DNA from: Aeromicrobium duanguangcaii
GTDB taxonomy: Bacteria; Actinomycetota; Actinomycetes; Propionibacteriales; Nocardioidaceae
Direction of reading: 5' to 3'
DNA: 64,000 bases
Assembly: GCF_024508295.1 (NCBI RefSeq)
Contig: NZ_CP101990.1
Location: 1,116,001-1,180,000 of the forward strand
How positions within the stretch are numbered: position 1 is the first letter of the stretch; every line of letters starts with the position of its first letter. Below the pieces are notes generated by a model. That model was given only the letters and a program-made list of their open reading frames with translations, did no database searches and was not told where the DNA came from. Positions 1 through 8,254 of this stretch are shown here, one piece after another. Made by a program: the position numbers and the translations under genes.

Positions 1-1119
1 GAGCTTCTGGTTCGGGCTCCCGGGCGGCCGATCGACAACCGCCGCCTCGCGGTGCTGATCCGTCGGCGAGACATAGATGCGGCGCCGGCTGCCCTCGGCG
101 ACGACCGCCATCAGCGCAGCGCCCATCCGTTCGGCAACTCCCTCGCCCTTGATGTAGTCGCTCGTCGCGGGAGAGCCGCACGCGACGCAGACTCCGCCAG
201 CGCGACCCGAGACTGTCCCGTCGGTCGTCTTCGTCGGACCCTTTGCCTTGTCGTGCCCGATGGTGAACTCGACCCGTCGGCCGCTCGGGGAGTCGGGGTC
301 GTCGACGACGGTGGGTACTACGTACGCCTCCTTGCCCTTTTTCTTCCCGAGCCACCAGGAGCGGACCAGTGGCATCTCGATGCCGCAGGCGGGGTTGGGG
401 CAGGTGACGGTGCGCGCCCAGATCCAGGCGATCGTGGTCGCCTTCGTCTTCTTCCCGGTCTTCTCATCGACGACCGTCGCGTCCGGGTAGAGATCACCGA
501 TGCGCTCCTCGGCCTGCTCGCGCATCCAGGCGCCGTAGCGGCGCACGTCCTCGGCGAGGCCTGTGGCGCGCGGCCAATTCCCGAGCTTGGTTTCGGCCGC
601 TCCGGGAAAGACCGGTGCCCGGCCCGCGAACTTCGGGGGGATCTCAATGAGTGCCTTATTGATCAGCACCGCGACAGGGTTGAGGTCCGAGGCGTGCGCC
701 TCCAAGCCGAGGCGTTGGGCCTCGAGCGGGATCGTGCCGCCGCCGGCGAAGGGGTCGAGGATCGCGGGTGGTTTGCCGCCAGTGGACTTGAGGATCTCCT
801 CGTGCGCTTCACGCAGCAGGGTCTCGTTGTTGATGTTCTCCCACTTGACGAGGCGACGGATAATCCCGTGCAACCGCTCCCGCTCGACCGTTTGCTGCTC
901 CTCGGTCAGGTCCGGGTTCGAGGACGGGTCATCGACCAGTTGAGCGAACAACACGGCCCTCGCCGCAGCGAGCGGTCGGCGCGCCCACCACAGGTGCAAC
1001 GTCGACGGATGCCCATGGCGTATGGACTTCTCCCGGGCGGACGCGCTGTTGATGTCCTCCAGCGGGATTGACACCTCGATCAGCTTCTTGCGAACCGGGG
1101 CATCGGGACTTGTCGTCAT
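1..1119 (-). CDS. DUF1156/COG1743 adenine-specific DNA methylase (partial, 3' end outside window)
   Basis: The reading frame is open for 373 codons from ATG at 1119 to the left edge, so the C-terminal part lies outside. The first 60 residues match the DUF1156 N-terminus ([17 protein letters not shown], then [15 protein letters not shown]). Residues 121-130 ([10 protein letters not shown]) are the SAM-binding motif I of a DNA methylase. Cys pairs at about 240/245 and 311/314 look like the zinc ribbon that gives COG1743 its name. The catalytic (N/D)PPY motif is not within the visible part. Family knowledge: these large adenine methylases often occur beside DUF499 ATPases and helicases in predicted anti-phage loci. 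Vsr lies 114 bases upstream on the same strand and could be co-transcribed. Base composition is less GC-rich than the core genes further right, suggesting transfer. Family assignment is firm; the role in defence is inference. Confidence 0.85.
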   Translation of the reverse strand, partial: MTTSPDAPVRKKLIEVSIPLEDINSASAREKSIRHGHPSTLHLWWARRPLAAARAVLFAQLVDDPSSNPDLTEEQQTVERERLHGIIRRLVKWENINNETLLREAHEEILKSTGGKPPAILDPFAGGGTIPLEAQRLGLEAHASDLNPVAVLINKALIEIPPKFAGRAPVFPGAAETKLGNWPRATGLAEDVRRYGAWMREQAEERIGDLYPDATVVDEKTGKKTKATTIAWIWARTVTCPNPACGIEMPLVRSWWLGKKKGKEAYVVPTVVDDPDSPSGRRVEFTIGHDKAKGPTKTTDGTVSGRAGGVCVACGSPATSDYIKGEGVAERMGAALMAVVAEGSRRRIYVSPTDQHREAAVVDRPPGSPNQKL

Positions 1120-1233
1120 ACGGTGAAGCACTCTCCAGTGGGGTCGTTGCTCAGATGGTAGTCGGTCGTCTCCGATGGCCGCTGGAGGTTGGGCGTGATT
1201 GATGGCAACCGCCGGACGATGTGAGCTATCGGC

Positions 1234-1668
1234 TCAGCCGCCAGCCGCTGCGCGGACCACCCTTTCTATGTCAGAGGCTGCGTGTTTCATGTCTTCGTGC
1301 TCCCAAACGCGGAGCACCGTCCATCCGAGGGAGCTGAGATGGTCACGGGTCTCATGGTCCCGCTCAACGTTGCGTGCCAGCTTCGCGGCCCACCAGGAGC
1401 CGTTGTTCATCGGTGCTGTCTTGTGTTTGGGGCACGCGTGCCAGAAGCATCCGTCGACGAACACGGCGACCTTCGCGCCGGTGAACAGGAGATCGGCTCG
1501 CCTGCGTGGCATGCCGGGAAGCTTGGCGTCGACCCGATAGCGGAGGCCGCGTCGGTGGAGTTCTCTTCGGACAAGGATCTCAGGCTGAGTGTCGCGTGTT
1601 CTCTGCCGGGACATCCGTCGAGAGGCTGTGATTTCGACCGAGGTCGGGGGGATCACCGGGTTGGTCAT
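1234..1668 (-). CDS. vsr: Very short patch repair (Vsr) endonuclease
   Basis: The product is 144 residues, normal for Vsr (about 135-155). Vsr nicks 5' of the T in T:G mismatches that arise when 5-methylcytosine deaminates, and so usually partners a Dcm-type methylase; one starts 36 bases away on the other strand. Visible features are the N-terminal RTRDTQPE segment, the metal-binding Asp of RRADLLF (about residue 59) and VFVDGCFWHACPKH (residues 69-82). In E. coli Vsr the equivalent of this last motif reads THGCFWH, so Asp replaces His64 here, a variant I believe is common in related proteins. GGAGG sits 7 bases before the ATG. Composition is lower in GC than the core genome. Confidence 0.93.
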   Translation of the reverse strand: MTNPVIPPTSVEITASRRMSRQRTRDTQPEILVRRELHRRGLRYRVDAKLPGMPRRRADLLFTGAKVAVFVDGCFWHACPKHKTAPMNNGSWWAAKLARNVERDHETRDHLSSLGWTVLRVWEHEDMKHAASDIERVVRAAAGG

Positions 1669-1690
1669 GGCGCGTCCTCCAAAGGGGGGA

Positions 1691-1696
1691 TAATCT
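1691..1696 (+). promoter_or_regulatory. -10 element of the cytosine methyltransferase gene
   Basis: TAATCT ends 8 bases before the chosen GTG at 1705, as in the leaderless promoters elsewhere in the window. It lies in the short divergent region shared with vsr. Confidence 0.5.
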
Positions 1697-1704
1697 CACT
1701 TATT

Positions 1705-2883
1705 GTGTCGACCCATACGCCATCATCTGACTCAGGGCCGGCCGCGGCAAAACCGAAGAGCCGCGAACCCAAGATCACGACTCTCGACCTGTTCGCGGGC
1801 GCCGGGGGACTGACGGAGGGACTGAACGCCGCTCCGGGAAGGCGGTTCAAGGCGGTCCGTGCCGTTGAGATGGACTCCGCGGCAGCCGCCACGTACACGT
1901 TGAACCATGGCGGACAGCTCCGCGACAGCAAGGTCGTCGGCGGTCCCGTGTACGTGGGTGCGATCGAGGACTGGCTGGCCAAGGAGGACGTACCCGAGGT
2001 CGACGTGGTCGTAGGTGGGCCACCCTGCCAAGGTTTCTCCACACTCAACCGCGCCGGGGTGGGGTCCCATCGGAACGAGTTGTGGAAGCTGTACGCCGAG
2101 ACTGTAGAGAGGGCGACCCCGCAGTACTTCGTCCTAGAGAACGTCCCAGCGTTTCTGAAGTCGGAGCAATGGGGTGTCTTCAGGGAAGCACTCGACGGCG
2201 GCATCCTCAAGAACTACGAGATTGAGTTCGCCGTATTGAACGCCGCCGACTACGGGGCGTTCCAAGCGCGTAAGCGCGTCATTGTCATCGGTCGTCACAA
2301 AGACCTGCCCGCACTTGGCCTGCCGAAGAAGACGCATGAGGGAGCACATCGCAACCTGGCCGAGGCGCTTCTCGGCGTGCCGCGCGCGGTCGACCGCATT
2401 GGGATCCCCGAGGGCCGCGTCGAGTTCAGGGGCGGCGAGTTTCCGGGGTGCTTCCGAACACGTGAGCTCCACATCGGACGCCCCTACAGGCAGCTGTCGC
2501 TTGACCGATTCGCAGCGATCTCTCATGACGGCGGCAGCCGGTCGGAGCTGCCGGACGACCTCAAGGCGCCATGTTGGCGCAAGCACGCCAAGGGCACAGG
2601 CGACGTCATGGGCCGGCTCTACTGGGATAAGCCGTCGGTGACGATCCGCACCGAGTTCTATAAGCCGGAGAAGGGTCGCTACATCCACCCCGACCAAGAC
2701 CGCGTCATCACGCACTACGAGGCCGCGCTCGTCCAAGGCTTTCGCAAGGACTACCGATGGGTGGGCACTCGTGACGACATCGCGCGCCAGATTGGCAACG
2801 CAGTGCCCATCCCGCTTGGAGCAGCCATCGGTCACGTGCTTGTCGATGCATTGCCGCGTGTAGAGACAGGACCGATGCCCTGA
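1705..2883 (+). CDS. dcm: DNA (cytosine-5-)-methyltransferase (Dcm family)
   Basis: This 392-residue protein transfers a methyl group from SAM to C5 of cytosine in duplex DNA. The canonical motifs are in order: motif I DLFAGAGGLTEG (about residues 28-39), motif IV GGPPCQGFS with catalytic Cys near 108, motif VI ENVP, motif VIII QARKRV, and motif X QIGNAVP near the C-terminus. The open frame extends upstream to 1282, but that part lies antisense to vsr, so I start at GTG 1705, with TAATCT 8 bases upstream; there is no closely spaced ribosome binding site. The adjacent Vsr suggests a self-contained methylation and mismatch-repair pair. No cognate restriction endonuclease is visible in the window. 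The target sequence cannot be read from the protein. Confidence 0.93.
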   Translation: MSTHTPSSDSGPAAAKPKSREPKITTLDLFAGAGGLTEGLNAAPGRRFKAVRAVEMDSAAAATYTLNHGGQLRDSKVVGGPVYVGAIEDWLAKEDVPEVDVVVGGPPCQGFSTLNRAGVGSHRNELWKLYAETVERATPQYFVLENVPAFLKSEQWGVFREALDGGILKNYEIEFAVLNAADYGAFQARKRVIVIGRHKDLPALGLPKKTHEGAHRNLAEALLGVPRAVDRIGIPEGRVEFRGGEFPGCFRTRELHIGRPYRQLSLDRFAAISHDGGSRSELPDDLKAPCWRKHAKGTGDVMGRLYWDKPSVTIRTEFYKPEKGRYIHPDQDRVITHYEAALVQGFRKDYRWVGTRDDIARQIGNAVPIPLGAAIGHVLVDALPRVETGPMP

Positions 2884-2929
2884 CGGTGTGACGTCGGCCG
2901 GCAGGATCGACCTGCAGCGGTCCGATAGG

Positions 2930-3193
2930 TCAGGCGCGCTCGCCGGAGGACAGGCAAGCCATCTCGTGGTGGAAATGGGATGTGTCCCCGTGGATCGATT
3001 GCGTTTCCGAGCTGGTCTGGTGGGTGACCGCCGTCCCCTGCTTCTCCAGATCCTTGACCCATCCTCGGTTGCACTCGCGGCAACCGGCGTTGATCGTCAG
3101 AGCCGTCGCGTTCCACGCGATCGGCCCTCTTCGCGGGCGTCCGCGGTCTTCGATAGGCCGATCCGATTGGCCGTCGGCCGCCGCGGGCCGCAC
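2930..3193 (-). pseudogene. Possible remnant of an HNH-like (CxxCNxGW) protein
   Basis: The stretch from 2884 to 3310 carries no convincing intact gene. One frame on the minus strand (87 codons) contains CRECNRGWVKDLE, resembling the CxxCNxGWMxxLE core of a widespread family of hypothetical HNH-like proteins, but the flanking parts do not look like a normal protein. I read it as a decayed fragment at the junction between the methylase island and glnA. It may equally be a chance open frame. Confidence 0.25.
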
Positions 3194-3210
3194 TGGCGCC
3201 GCGAACCAAC

Positions 3211-3269
3211 GAAAAACGGCCCCTGGCCCTGGAAGACGATCAAATGTGTCTTCGCAGGTCAGGGGCCGT
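3211..3269 (-). terminator. Rho-independent terminator of glnA
   Basis: Outer arms ACGGCCCCTG (3216-3225) and CAGGGGCCGT (3260-3269) pair perfectly and enclose an inner GAAGAC/GTCTTC stem, giving a long hairpin. On the minus strand it is followed by a run of five T (3212-3216). It lies 42 bases beyond the glnA stop. Confidence 0.85.
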
Positions 3270-3310
3270 CTCAGGCACTCAGCCCGTGGGCGTTACCCAC
3301 GCGGGACAAA

Positions 3311-4732
3311 TCAGATGTCGTAGTACAGCTCGAACTCGTGCGGGTGCGGCCGCAGCTGGATCGGCAGGATCTCCTCGGTGCGCTTGTAGTCGATCCACGT
3401 CTCGATCAGGTCGGGCGTGAACACGTCGCCGGCCGTCAGGAACTCGTGGTCGGCCTCGAGGCTGTCGAGCACGGCGCCGAGCGAGGTCGGGACCATGTCG
3501 ATCTCGGCGTACTCCTCCGGCGGCAGCTCGTAGATGTTCTTGTCGATCGGGGCCGCCGGCTCGATCTTGTTCTTGATGCCGTCGATGCCGGCGAGCAGCA
3601 GCGCGGAGAACGCCAGGTACGGGTTGCTCGACGGGTCGGGGCAGCGGAACTCGATGCGCTTGGCCTTGGCGTTCGCACCCGTGATCGGGATGCGGACACA
3701 GGCCGAGCGGTTGCGGGCCGAGTAGACCAGCGCGATCGGGGCCTCGAAGCCCGGCACGAGGCGGCGGTAGGAGTTCACCGACGGGTTGGTGAACGCCAGC
3801 AGCGACGGCGCGTGCTTCAGGATGCCGCCGATGTACCAGCGGGCCGTGTCGGAGAGTCCGCCGTAGCCGGCCTCGTCGTAGAACAGCGGCTCGCCGTTGT
3901 TCCAGATCGACTGGTGCACGTGCATGCCCGAGCCGTTGTCACCGAAGATCGGCTTCGGCATGAACGTCACGGTCTTGTCCTGGGCCCACGCCGTGTTGCG
4001 GACGAGGTACTTGAACTTCATCGTGTCGTCCGCGGCCTTGAGCAGCGTGTCGAAGCGGTAGTTGATCTCGGCCTGGCCGGCGGTGCCGACCTCGTGGTGG
4101 CCGCGCTCGAGGATGAGGCCGGCGTTCGCCAGGTTCGTCATCATGTCGTTGCGCAGGTCGGCGAAGCGGTCGGTCGGCTGGACGGGGAAGTAGCCGCCCT
4201 TGTAGCGGACCTTGTAGCCGCGGTTGTCCGCCAGCTCGTCGCCGGTCGACCAAGCCGACTCGGCCGACTGGATCTCGTAGTAGCTCTTGTTCGCGCTGGT
4301 GCCGTAGGCGACGCGGTCGAAGATGTAGAACTCGGCCTCGGGGGCGAAGAACGCCGTGTCGCCGATGCCGGTGGTCTTCAGGTAGGCCTCGGCCTTGCGG
4401 GCGATGTTGCGCGGATCGCGCGAGTACGCCTCGCCCGTGATCGGGTCGTGGACGAAGAAGTCCATCGCGATCGTCTTGGGGTTGCGGAAGGGATCCACGT
4501 ACGCGGTGCCGTAGTCCGGCAGCAGCTTCATGTCCGACTGGTCGATGGTCTGGAACCCGCGGATCGACGAGCCGTCGAACGCGACGCCCTCGGCGGCGGT
4601 GTCCTCATCGAATGCCGAGATCGGCATCGTGACCTGCTGCTGGATGCCCGGAAGGTCGGTGAAGCGGATGTCGATGTACTCGACGCCCTCGTCCCGGACA
4701 AACTTGAAGAACTCGTCGGCATTGCCGAACAT
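3311..4732 (-). CDS. glnA: Type I glutamine synthetase
   Basis: Makes glutamine from glutamate, ammonium and ATP in the cytoplasm as a dodecamer. The protein is 473 residues, the usual length for the GlnA1 class. Visible motifs are the N-terminal FDGSSIRGF loop, the ATP/metal motif [18 protein letters not shown], and the Tyr in [11 protein letters not shown] that is the adenylylation site in this class. The open frame begins 16 codons earlier, but ATG 4732 is preceded at 5 bases by GAGGAGG and gives the family's normal start ([12 protein letters not shown]). A strong terminator follows at 3211-3269. Two GTAAC half-sites upstream (4837-4852) suggest GlnR-type nitrogen control, which is inference. 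Confidence 0.97.
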   Translation of the reverse strand: MFGNADEFFKFVRDEGVEYIDIRFTDLPGIQQQVTMPISAFDEDTAAEGVAFDGSSIRGFQTIDQSDMKLLPDYGTAYVDPFRNPKTIAMDFFVHDPITGEAYSRDPRNIARKAEAYLKTTGIGDTAFFAPEAEFYIFDRVAYGTSANKSYYEIQSAESAWSTGDELADNRGYKVRYKGGYFPVQPTDRFADLRNDMMTNLANAGLILERGHHEVGTAGQAEINYRFDTLLKAADDTMKFKYLVRNTAWAQDKTVTFMPKPIFGDNGSGMHVHQSIWNNGEPLFYDEAGYGGLSDTARWYIGGILKHAPSLLAFTNPSVNSYRRLVPGFEAPIALVYSARNRSACVRIPITGANAKAKRIEFRCPDPSSNPYLAFSALLLAGIDGIKNKIEPAAPIDKNIYELPPEEYAEIDMVPTSLGAVLDSLEADHEFLTAGDVFTPDLIETWIDYKRTEEILPIQLRPHPHEFELYYDI

Positions 4733-4836
4733 GTGGCCTCCTCGACCGCGATGCAGCGGATAGATCGGTTCGGACGGCATCTCCCTGCGTCCACCTAGAG
4801 GCTAGGTGGGGGCAGTTTCCCGTCCATCACCGGATT

Positions 4837-4852
4837 GTTACATGCAGGTTAC
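4837..4852 (-). promoter_or_regulatory. Candidate GlnR-type operator upstream of glnA
   Basis: Two direct GTTAC copies (4837-4841 and 4848-4852; GTAAC on the glnA strand) are separated by 6 bases, an 11-bp period. Actinobacterial GlnR boxes upstream of glnA use comparable half-sites with 6-base spacing. It lies about 105 bases upstream of the glnA start. Confidence 0.4.
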
Positions 4853-4966
4853 GCTGCCGCAGTTCGTTAAATTGACCCGGTGTCGGTGGTCAGTGGTAAG
4901 CAGCGAGCGCTCAGCAAGGACTGAGATAGCAGGAAAAATGACTGGACATTCGAACATGTGACCCAA

Positions 4967-4972
4967 TAAGAT
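4967..4972 (+). promoter_or_regulatory. Leaderless -10 of the DUF222-HNH gene
   Basis: TAAGAT is followed by 6 bases and then ATG 4979. This favours ATG 4979 over the in-frame GTG at 4973, which lies inside the spacer. Confidence 0.55.
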
Positions 4973-4978
4973 GTGGGT

Positions 4979-6136
4979 ATGTCTTCGGGGGATGACGAGT
5001 TGGTCGGCGCGTTGCGCACGGCTGCTCAGACGGTGCGATCGGTCACCAGCTCGGTGGCCGAGGAGTTGCGCGCGTTGTCCGCGGCCCGCGATGCCGCCGA
5101 GGCTGCGATGGCCGAGCGCCTCGCGGAACTCGAGCAGACCCAGGGGTACGTGGCTGAGGACGCGTCCAGTGTGTCGACGTGGGCGCGGTGTGAGTTGCGT
5201 CAGGACGCACGGCGCACCCGCCAGCTGATCCGGGCTGCGGGCACGATGCGCGAGCTTTCCGAGGTGGGCCAGGCCGCACGGGCCGGTCGGATCTCGATCG
5301 ATCATGTCGCGCGGTTCTCGTTCGCGATGGCCCATGTCGACCAGGTCGAGGTGCGACGGTGGGAGTCACACCTGGTCGCGGTGGCGCTGCTGCACCCGCC
5401 GTCGCGGGTCCAGTCGCTGGTCGACCGGTTGCGGGCCATCCTCCATGCCGAGGAGCTGGACGAGGCGTGGATCGCCGGCGCCGACAAGGCGCACCTGACG
5501 CTGAACGCGTTGCAGGACGGCTGGCACGTCACCGGCTTCCTGCCGATCGACGTCGGGGCGAAGCTCAAGGCCGTGCTCGACGCGGTCTCGGTGCCACGTG
5601 AGGCGGGGGACCGGCGATCGGCGTCCGAGCGGCGCATCGACGGACTCGACCAGCTGCTCACCCGTGTGCTCGCCGAGGGCCTGCCCACCGATGGCACGGT
5701 GCGACCCCAGATCCACGTCATCGTTGACGCCGGCACCCTGCAGCAGGCGCTCGCGCCCCACACCGAGAGCGCGTTCGAGCCGGTCGAGCCGGCGGTGCTG
5801 CACGGGTTCGGCCACATCGGACCGAACCTGCTGGCGCACCTGACCTGTGGTGCCGACCTGATCCCGGTGTTGGTCGACCACGTGGGCCCGAACCGCACCG
5901 TGCTGGACGTCGGGCGCCGTCACCGTGACGCGACCGCGAAGCAACGCCACGCGGTCTGGGTCCAGCAAGAAGGCCGCTGCGACACCGACCACTGCCACCA
6001 TTCGATCGACCACGTCCATCACCGCCAGCGATGGTCCGACGGCGGCCCGACCGACCTGGCCAACCTCGTCGGACTCTGCACCGCCTGCCACCGCCACACC
6101 CACCGCCACGACACGACCCTCGCCCGGGCGGGCTGA
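4979..6136 (+). CDS. DUF222 domain protein with C-terminal HNH nuclease motif
   Basis: The 385-residue protein belongs to the DUF222-HNH family (the group that includes the 13E12 repeat proteins of mycobacteria). An Ala/Glu-rich helical N-terminal half (DUF222) is followed by an HNH module: Cys near DTDHC, SIDHVHHRQRWSDGGPTD, a central Asn in LANLVGLC, then CTACHRHTH. These residues would bind zinc and one catalytic metal. Such genes are often multicopy and scattered in actinobacterial genomes, and their biological role is not established. It sits between glnA and the RDD gene, a place where mycobacteria have no such gene, so it may be a later insertion. No terminal repeats are seen around it. 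Confidence 0.88.
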   Translation: MSSGDDELVGALRTAAQTVRSVTSSVAEELRALSAARDAAEAAMAERLAELEQTQGYVAEDASSVSTWARCELRQDARRTRQLIRAAGTMRELSEVGQAARAGRISIDHVARFSFAMAHVDQVEVRRWESHLVAVALLHPPSRVQSLVDRLRAILHAEELDEAWIAGADKAHLTLNALQDGWHVTGFLPIDVGAKLKAVLDAVSVPREAGDRRSASERRIDGLDQLLTRVLAEGLPTDGTVRPQIHVIVDAGTLQQALAPHTESAFEPVEPAVLHGFGHIGPNLLAHLTCGADLIPVLVDHVGPNRTVLDVGRRHRDATAKQRHAVWVQQEGRCDTDHCHHSIDHVHHRQRWSDGGPTDLANLVGLCTACHRHTHRHDTTLARAG

Positions 6137-6146
6137 CGGCGCTGCC

Positions 6147-6152
6147 TAGGCT
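6147..6152 (+). promoter_or_regulatory. Leaderless -10 of the RDD gene
   Basis: TAGGCT followed by 6 bases and GTG 6159. Confidence 0.55.
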
Positions 6153-6158
6153 GGAGGG

Positions 6159-6539
6159 GTGACCGAGACCTACGACGAGCCCTCGCTGGGCCGGCGCATC
6201 GTCGCGCTGCTCATCGACTGGGTGATCGCCAGCCTGTCCGCCGTCGCCCTGTTCGGGTGGGCCGGTGTCCAGTTCCCGCCGGCGGGCATTCGCGACCAGC
6301 TGATCATCAACGGCGTCTTCGTGCTCGAGGTGTCGATCCTGCTCGGCCTGGTCGGCTTCTCGATCGGCAAGCGCGTCATGGGCCTGCGACTGATCAACCC
6401 CGACGGTAGGCCGATCGGCATCCCTCGCGCGGTGTTGCGCACCGTCCTGCTCAGCTTCGTGATCCCCGCGATCATCATGACCGAGGACAAGCGCGGACTG
6501 CACGACCTCGCGGCCGGCAGCAAGGTCGTCCGGGCCTGA
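6159..6539 (+). CDS. RDD family membrane protein
   Basis: A 126-residue integral membrane protein. The N-terminal LGRRIVALLIDWV is the RDD signature (Arg and Asp in the first helix). Hydrophobic segments at about 14-36, 47-68 and 91-105 and the C-terminal GLHDLAAGSKVV are typical. The function of small single-domain RDD proteins is unknown; transport or envelope stress roles have been suggested for some. It ends one base before the stop of the convergent DUF4191 gene. In M. tuberculosis an RDD gene also lies between glnA1 and the DUF4191-lipA pair, so the neighbourhood is conserved. Confidence 0.9.
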   Translation: MTETYDEPSLGRRIVALLIDWVIASLSAVALFGWAGVQFPPAGIRDQLIINGVFVLEVSILLGLVGFSIGKRVMGLRLINPDGRPIGIPRAVLRTVLLSFVIPAIIMTEDKRGLHDLAAGSKVVRA

Positions 6540-6540
6540 G

Positions 6541-7248
6541 TCAGCCGCGCATCGCCTTGCGCGCGCCCTTCATGCTCGTGGGCATCGGGCCGCGCGGCAT
6601 GGGGGCGGCCGGACGCATCGCGTCGAGCGCCTTGAGCTTGTAGAGCACGTCGGTCTGCTGGGCGGGCTTGATCGCCTTCGGCAGCTTCTTGACTCGCTTG
6701 ACCAGGTTGGGCAGGGGGACCTCGCCCTCGCCCCGGCCGACGATCAGCGTCGTCACGGGGACACCGTCGCCGACGATGCGCTGGTGCTTCTTGGCCTCGG
6801 AGGCGAGCAGGTTCTTGACCCGCGCGTGCTGGCCCTCGCCCACGAGCACGACGCCGGGGCGGCCGACGAGACGGTGCACGACGTCCTGCTGCTTGGTGAA
6901 GCCGACGGCGGGCTTGACGTCCCAGCCGCGGCGGAGCATCTGCAGCGCGCCTGCGCCGGCGCCCAGCTGGCCCTCGGCCTGCTGGTACATCGACTTCTCG
7001 GCGCGCTTGCCGAACACGATCATCGTGACCAGCAGCGAGGTCGTCAGCGCCAGCACCGCGGTGATGATGATCGAGAACCAGGCGGTGCCCAGCAGGAGCA
7101 CGCCGAGGGCGGCCACGGCGGCTGCGGACAGGACGAAGACGCCCAGCAGCAGCAGGCCGATGCGCGGCTGGGTCTTCTTCGTCATCTGGTACGCATTGCG
7201 CAACTGCGCGAGGCGACCGGTGGGCACGGCGGGTGCGGGGCTGGACAT
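6541..7248 (-). CDS. DUF4191 domain membrane protein
   Basis: The 235-residue protein has two adjacent transmembrane segments (about 30-52 and 57-79) and a basic cytoplasmic C-terminal part ending in Met/Arg/Lys-rich sequence. Length, topology and position immediately downstream of lipA match the DUF4191 family, which is almost always found beside lipA in Actinobacteria. Its function is unknown; the constant neighbour suggests a link to lipoate metabolism or membrane protein quality, but nothing in the sequence proves it. It has its own leaderless promoter (TAGAAT, 7256-7261) between the lipA stop and its ATG. Confidence 0.9.
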   Translation of the reverse strand: MSSPAPAVPTGRLAQLRNAYQMTKKTQPRIGLLLLGVFVLSAAAVAALGVLLLGTAWFSIIITAVLALTTSLLVTMIVFGKRAEKSMYQQAEGQLGAGAGALQMLRRGWDVKPAVGFTKQQDVVHRLVGRPGVVLVGEGQHARVKNLLASEAKKHQRIVGDGVPVTTLIVGRGEGEVPLPNLVKRVKKLPKAIKPAQQTDVLYKLKALDAMRPAAPMPRGPMPTSMKGARKAMRG

Positions 7249-7255
7249 AAGCCCG

Positions 7256-7261
7256 ATTCTA
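7256..7261 (-). promoter_or_regulatory. Leaderless -10 of the DUF4191 gene
   Basis: TAGAAT on the minus strand, 7 bases before ATG 7248 and just past the lipA stop codon. Confidence 0.55.
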
Positions 7262-7263
7262 CG

Positions 7264-8187
7264 TCAGGCCCGGGCGTCCATGGCCTGCTGGTAGAGCCTT
7301 CCGGCGCGGTACGACGAACGAACCAGCGGTCCGGACATGACACCGGAGAAGCCGATCTCGTCCGCCTCCTGCTGCAGCTCGACGAACTCCTCGGGCTTGA
7401 CCCACCGCTCGACGGGGTGATGACGGGCCGAGGGACGCAGGTACTGGGTGATCGTGATGAGCTCGCACCCGGCCGCGTGCAGGTCGCGCAGCGCCTGCGA
7501 GACCTCCTCGCGGGTCTCGCCCAGGCCCAGGATCAGGTTGGACTTGGTGACGAGGCCGAACGCCCGCGCCTGCGTGATGACGTCGAGCGAGCGCTCGTAG
7601 CGGAACGCCGGGCGGATGCGCTTGAAGATGCGCGGCACGGTCTCGACGTTGTGGGCGAGCACCTCGGGACGAGACTCGAAGACCTCGGTGAGCAGCTCGG
7701 GGATGCCGTTGAAGTCGGGGATGAGGTTCTCGACGCCCGTGCCGGGGTTCAGCTCGTGGATCTTGCGGACCGTCTCGGCGTACAGCCAGGCGCCGCCGTC
7801 GGGCAGGTCGTCGCGGGCGACGCCCGTGATGGTGGCGTACTTCAGATCCATCGTGCGGACGCTCTCGGCCACGCGGCGCGGCTCGTCACGGTCCAGGTCG
7901 GCGGGCTTGCCCGTGTCGATCTGGCAGAAGTCGCAGCGGCGCGTGCACTGCTCGCCCCCGATGAGGAAGGTCGCCTCGCGGTCCTCCCAGCACTCGAAGA
8001 TGTTGGGGCAGCCGGCTTCCTGGCAGACCGTGTGCAGACCCTCGCTCTTCACGAGCTTCATCAGCTCGTTGTACTCGGGGCCCATCTTGGCGCGGGTCTT
8101 GATCCACGCGGGCTTCTTCTCGATCGGCGTCTCGGCGTTGCGAACCTCGAGTCGCAACATCTTGCGTCCTTCGGGAGCGATGGTCAC
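7264..8187 (-). CDS. lipA: Lipoyl synthase
   Basis: Radical SAM enzyme that inserts two sulfur atoms into octanoyl groups carried by lipoyl domains (for example SucB and GcvH). The 307-residue protein shows the auxiliary-cluster cysteines in [12 protein letters not shown], the radical SAM triad CTRRCDFC, and a C-terminal RSSYRAG region that supplies the serine ligand of the auxiliary cluster in this family. The frame allows GTG 8196, but that codon overlaps the -10 element; GTG 8187 gives the usual N-terminus ([14 protein letters not shown]) and lies 7 bases after TAGGGT. It works with lipB, one gene pair further on. DUF4191 follows 15 bases downstream. Confidence 0.97.
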   Translation of the reverse strand: MTIAPEGRKMLRLEVRNAETPIEKKPAWIKTRAKMGPEYNELMKLVKSEGLHTVCQEAGCPNIFECWEDREATFLIGGEQCTRRCDFCQIDTGKPADLDRDEPRRVAESVRTMDLKYATITGVARDDLPDGGAWLYAETVRKIHELNPGTGVENLIPDFNGIPELLTEVFESRPEVLAHNVETVPRIFKRIRPAFRYERSLDVITQARAFGLVTKSNLILGLGETREEVSQALRDLHAAGCELITITQYLRPSARHHPVERWVKPEEFVELQQEADEIGFSGVMSGPLVRSSYRAGRLYQQAMDARA

Positions 8188-8194
8188 GGAGCCC

Positions 8195-8200
8195 ACCCTA
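8195..8200 (-). promoter_or_regulatory. Leaderless -10 of lipA
   Basis: TAGGGT on the minus strand, 7 bases before GTG 8187; it decides the start, since the upstream GTG 8196 would lie within this element. Confidence 0.6.
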
Positions 8201-8242
8201 CGCGGGGGTCCTGATCGGGTCTGTGAAGTGCCTCTCGCCCCC

Positions 8243-8248
8243 TAGGCT
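8243..8248 (+). promoter_or_regulatory. Leaderless -10 of the MFS gene
   Basis: TAGGCT followed by 6 bases and GTG 8255. Confidence 0.55.
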
Positions 8249-8254
8249 GAGCCG

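Noticed and set aside
52..1071. Long plus-strand open frame opposite the DUF1156 gene
   Set aside because: The minus strand here encodes a clear DUF1156 methylase that is open to the window edge; the plus frame has the low-complexity composition of an antisense shadow.
1282..1704. Upstream extension of the cytosine methyltransferase frame
   Set aside because: It lies antisense to vsr and precedes all conserved motifs; GTG 1705 has a suitable -10 element.
2888..4798. 636-codon plus-strand frame across the glnA region
   Set aside because: It is antisense to glnA, rich in Arg, Val, Asp and Gly as expected for a shadow of a GC-rich gene.
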